This document shows positions 5,989-6,226 of a stretch of DNA of 6,226 nt, piece after piece. A program made the position numbers and the translations under genes. Origin of the DNA: Chthoniobacter sp. (GTDB lineage Bacteria; Verrucomicrobiota; Verrucomicrobiia; Chthoniobacterales; Chthoniobacteraceae); assembly GCA_025352865.1 (NCBI GenBank), contig JANXSB010000642.1, forward strand, positions 1-6,226. The letters are read 5' to 3'. The stretch's first letter is position 1. The number at the start of each line of letters is the position of its first letter. The notes below the pieces were generated by a model. That model was not told where the DNA came from. It did no database searches and was given only the letters and a program-made list of their open reading frames with translations.

Positions 5989-6226
5989 ATGTCGCAACGA
6001 AATTCCACGGCGTTCCTCGCGGTGTCGCTCCTCTCCCTCGCGCTGGCCGGCGCAGCTCAGGCGGCCACGCCTTACACGCAGGCCACCGTCACGCGCACGG
6101 AAAATCAGATCAACTACGGCACGGTCAAAGGCGACCGGAGCGAGACGCGCCCGGCGGCGGCGCAGGATGTGGTGAAGGCGAACAACTTTCTCCTCAGCGA
6201 AAGCGAATCGCGCGCGGAGCTGAAAT
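5989..6226 (+). CDS. Exported protein, probably FecR-domain (N-terminal part)
   Basis: The frame runs from ATG 5989 to the window end, giving 79 residues. Residues 1-25 form a signal peptide: a short polar start (MSQRNST), a hydrophobic core (AFLAVSLLSLALAGA) and AQA before a likely cleavage site at 25/26. The mature part begins TPYTQATVTRTENQINYGTV and includes RPAAAQDVVKANNFLLSESE followed by SRAELK. That is the pattern of the FecR-type beta domain: a first strand, a stated threshold phrase, then the 'sraeL' segment. Proteins of this kind are found in the periplasm or at the envelope, often beside CHASE2 cyclases. An in-frame ATG at 5971 would add six residues (MEILPP) before the signal peptide and is less likely. 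TTGACG at 5953-5958 is a possible -35, but no good -10 follows. The domain call is tentative because most of the gene lies outside the window. Confidence 0.65.
   Translation, partial: MSQRNSTAFLAVSLLSLALAGAAQAATPYTQATVTRTENQINYGTVKGDRSETRPAAAQDVVKANNFLLSESESRAELK

Noticed and set aside
1..6226. CRISPR arrays, tRNA or rRNA genes, insertion sequences
   Set aside because: No regularly spaced direct repeats, no tRNA cloverleaf pattern and no transposase-like protein were found by reading the window.

Overview
The window comes from a GC-rich bacterial chromosome. The gene content, the codon bias (GC at third positions) and the style of the intergenic repeat suggest a verrucomicrobial genome, perhaps near Opitutales; that assignment is inference from protein style, not from a marker gene. 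Two single-lesion defects (a one-base frameshift in a housekeeping gene and an in-frame TAG in a decaying gene) are visible, and the first could be an assembly error.

Layout from left to right: (1) the C-terminal end of a single-cluster ferredoxin, followed by a perfect 9-bp rho-independent terminator and then a 41-bp-arm imperfect inverted repeat. (2) A short plus-strand housekeeping pair: a DciA-like (DUF721) protein and, 4 nt later, a dihydroneopterin aldolase (FolB) gene carrying an apparent one-base deletion. (3) A restriction-modification island from about 1131 to 3746. Its centre is a compact cassette of beta-class DNA methyltransferase plus a putative restriction endonuclease, coupled by an ATGA overlap and visibly less GC-rich than its surroundings. 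Its two sides are the N-terminal and C-terminal scraps of a much larger, unrelated Eco57I/type IIG-like fused restriction-modification protein. The whole methyltransferase core of that older enzyme is missing and the small two-gene system sits where it should be. (4) On the minus strand, a CHASE2-domain membrane class III adenylate cyclase with all catalytic residues. (5) Divergent from it, the start of an exported protein that resembles FecR-domain proteins, cut by the window end.

The most noteworthy signal is region 3: one restriction-modification system appears to have replaced the inside of another, leaving its ends as bookends. The methylase would protect host DNA from its partner nuclease; the flanking remnants look non-functional. 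The cyclase and the FecR-like gene share a short intergenic region of about 106 bp and may form a sensory pair, as CHASE2 and FecR genes are often neighbours in this kind of genome.
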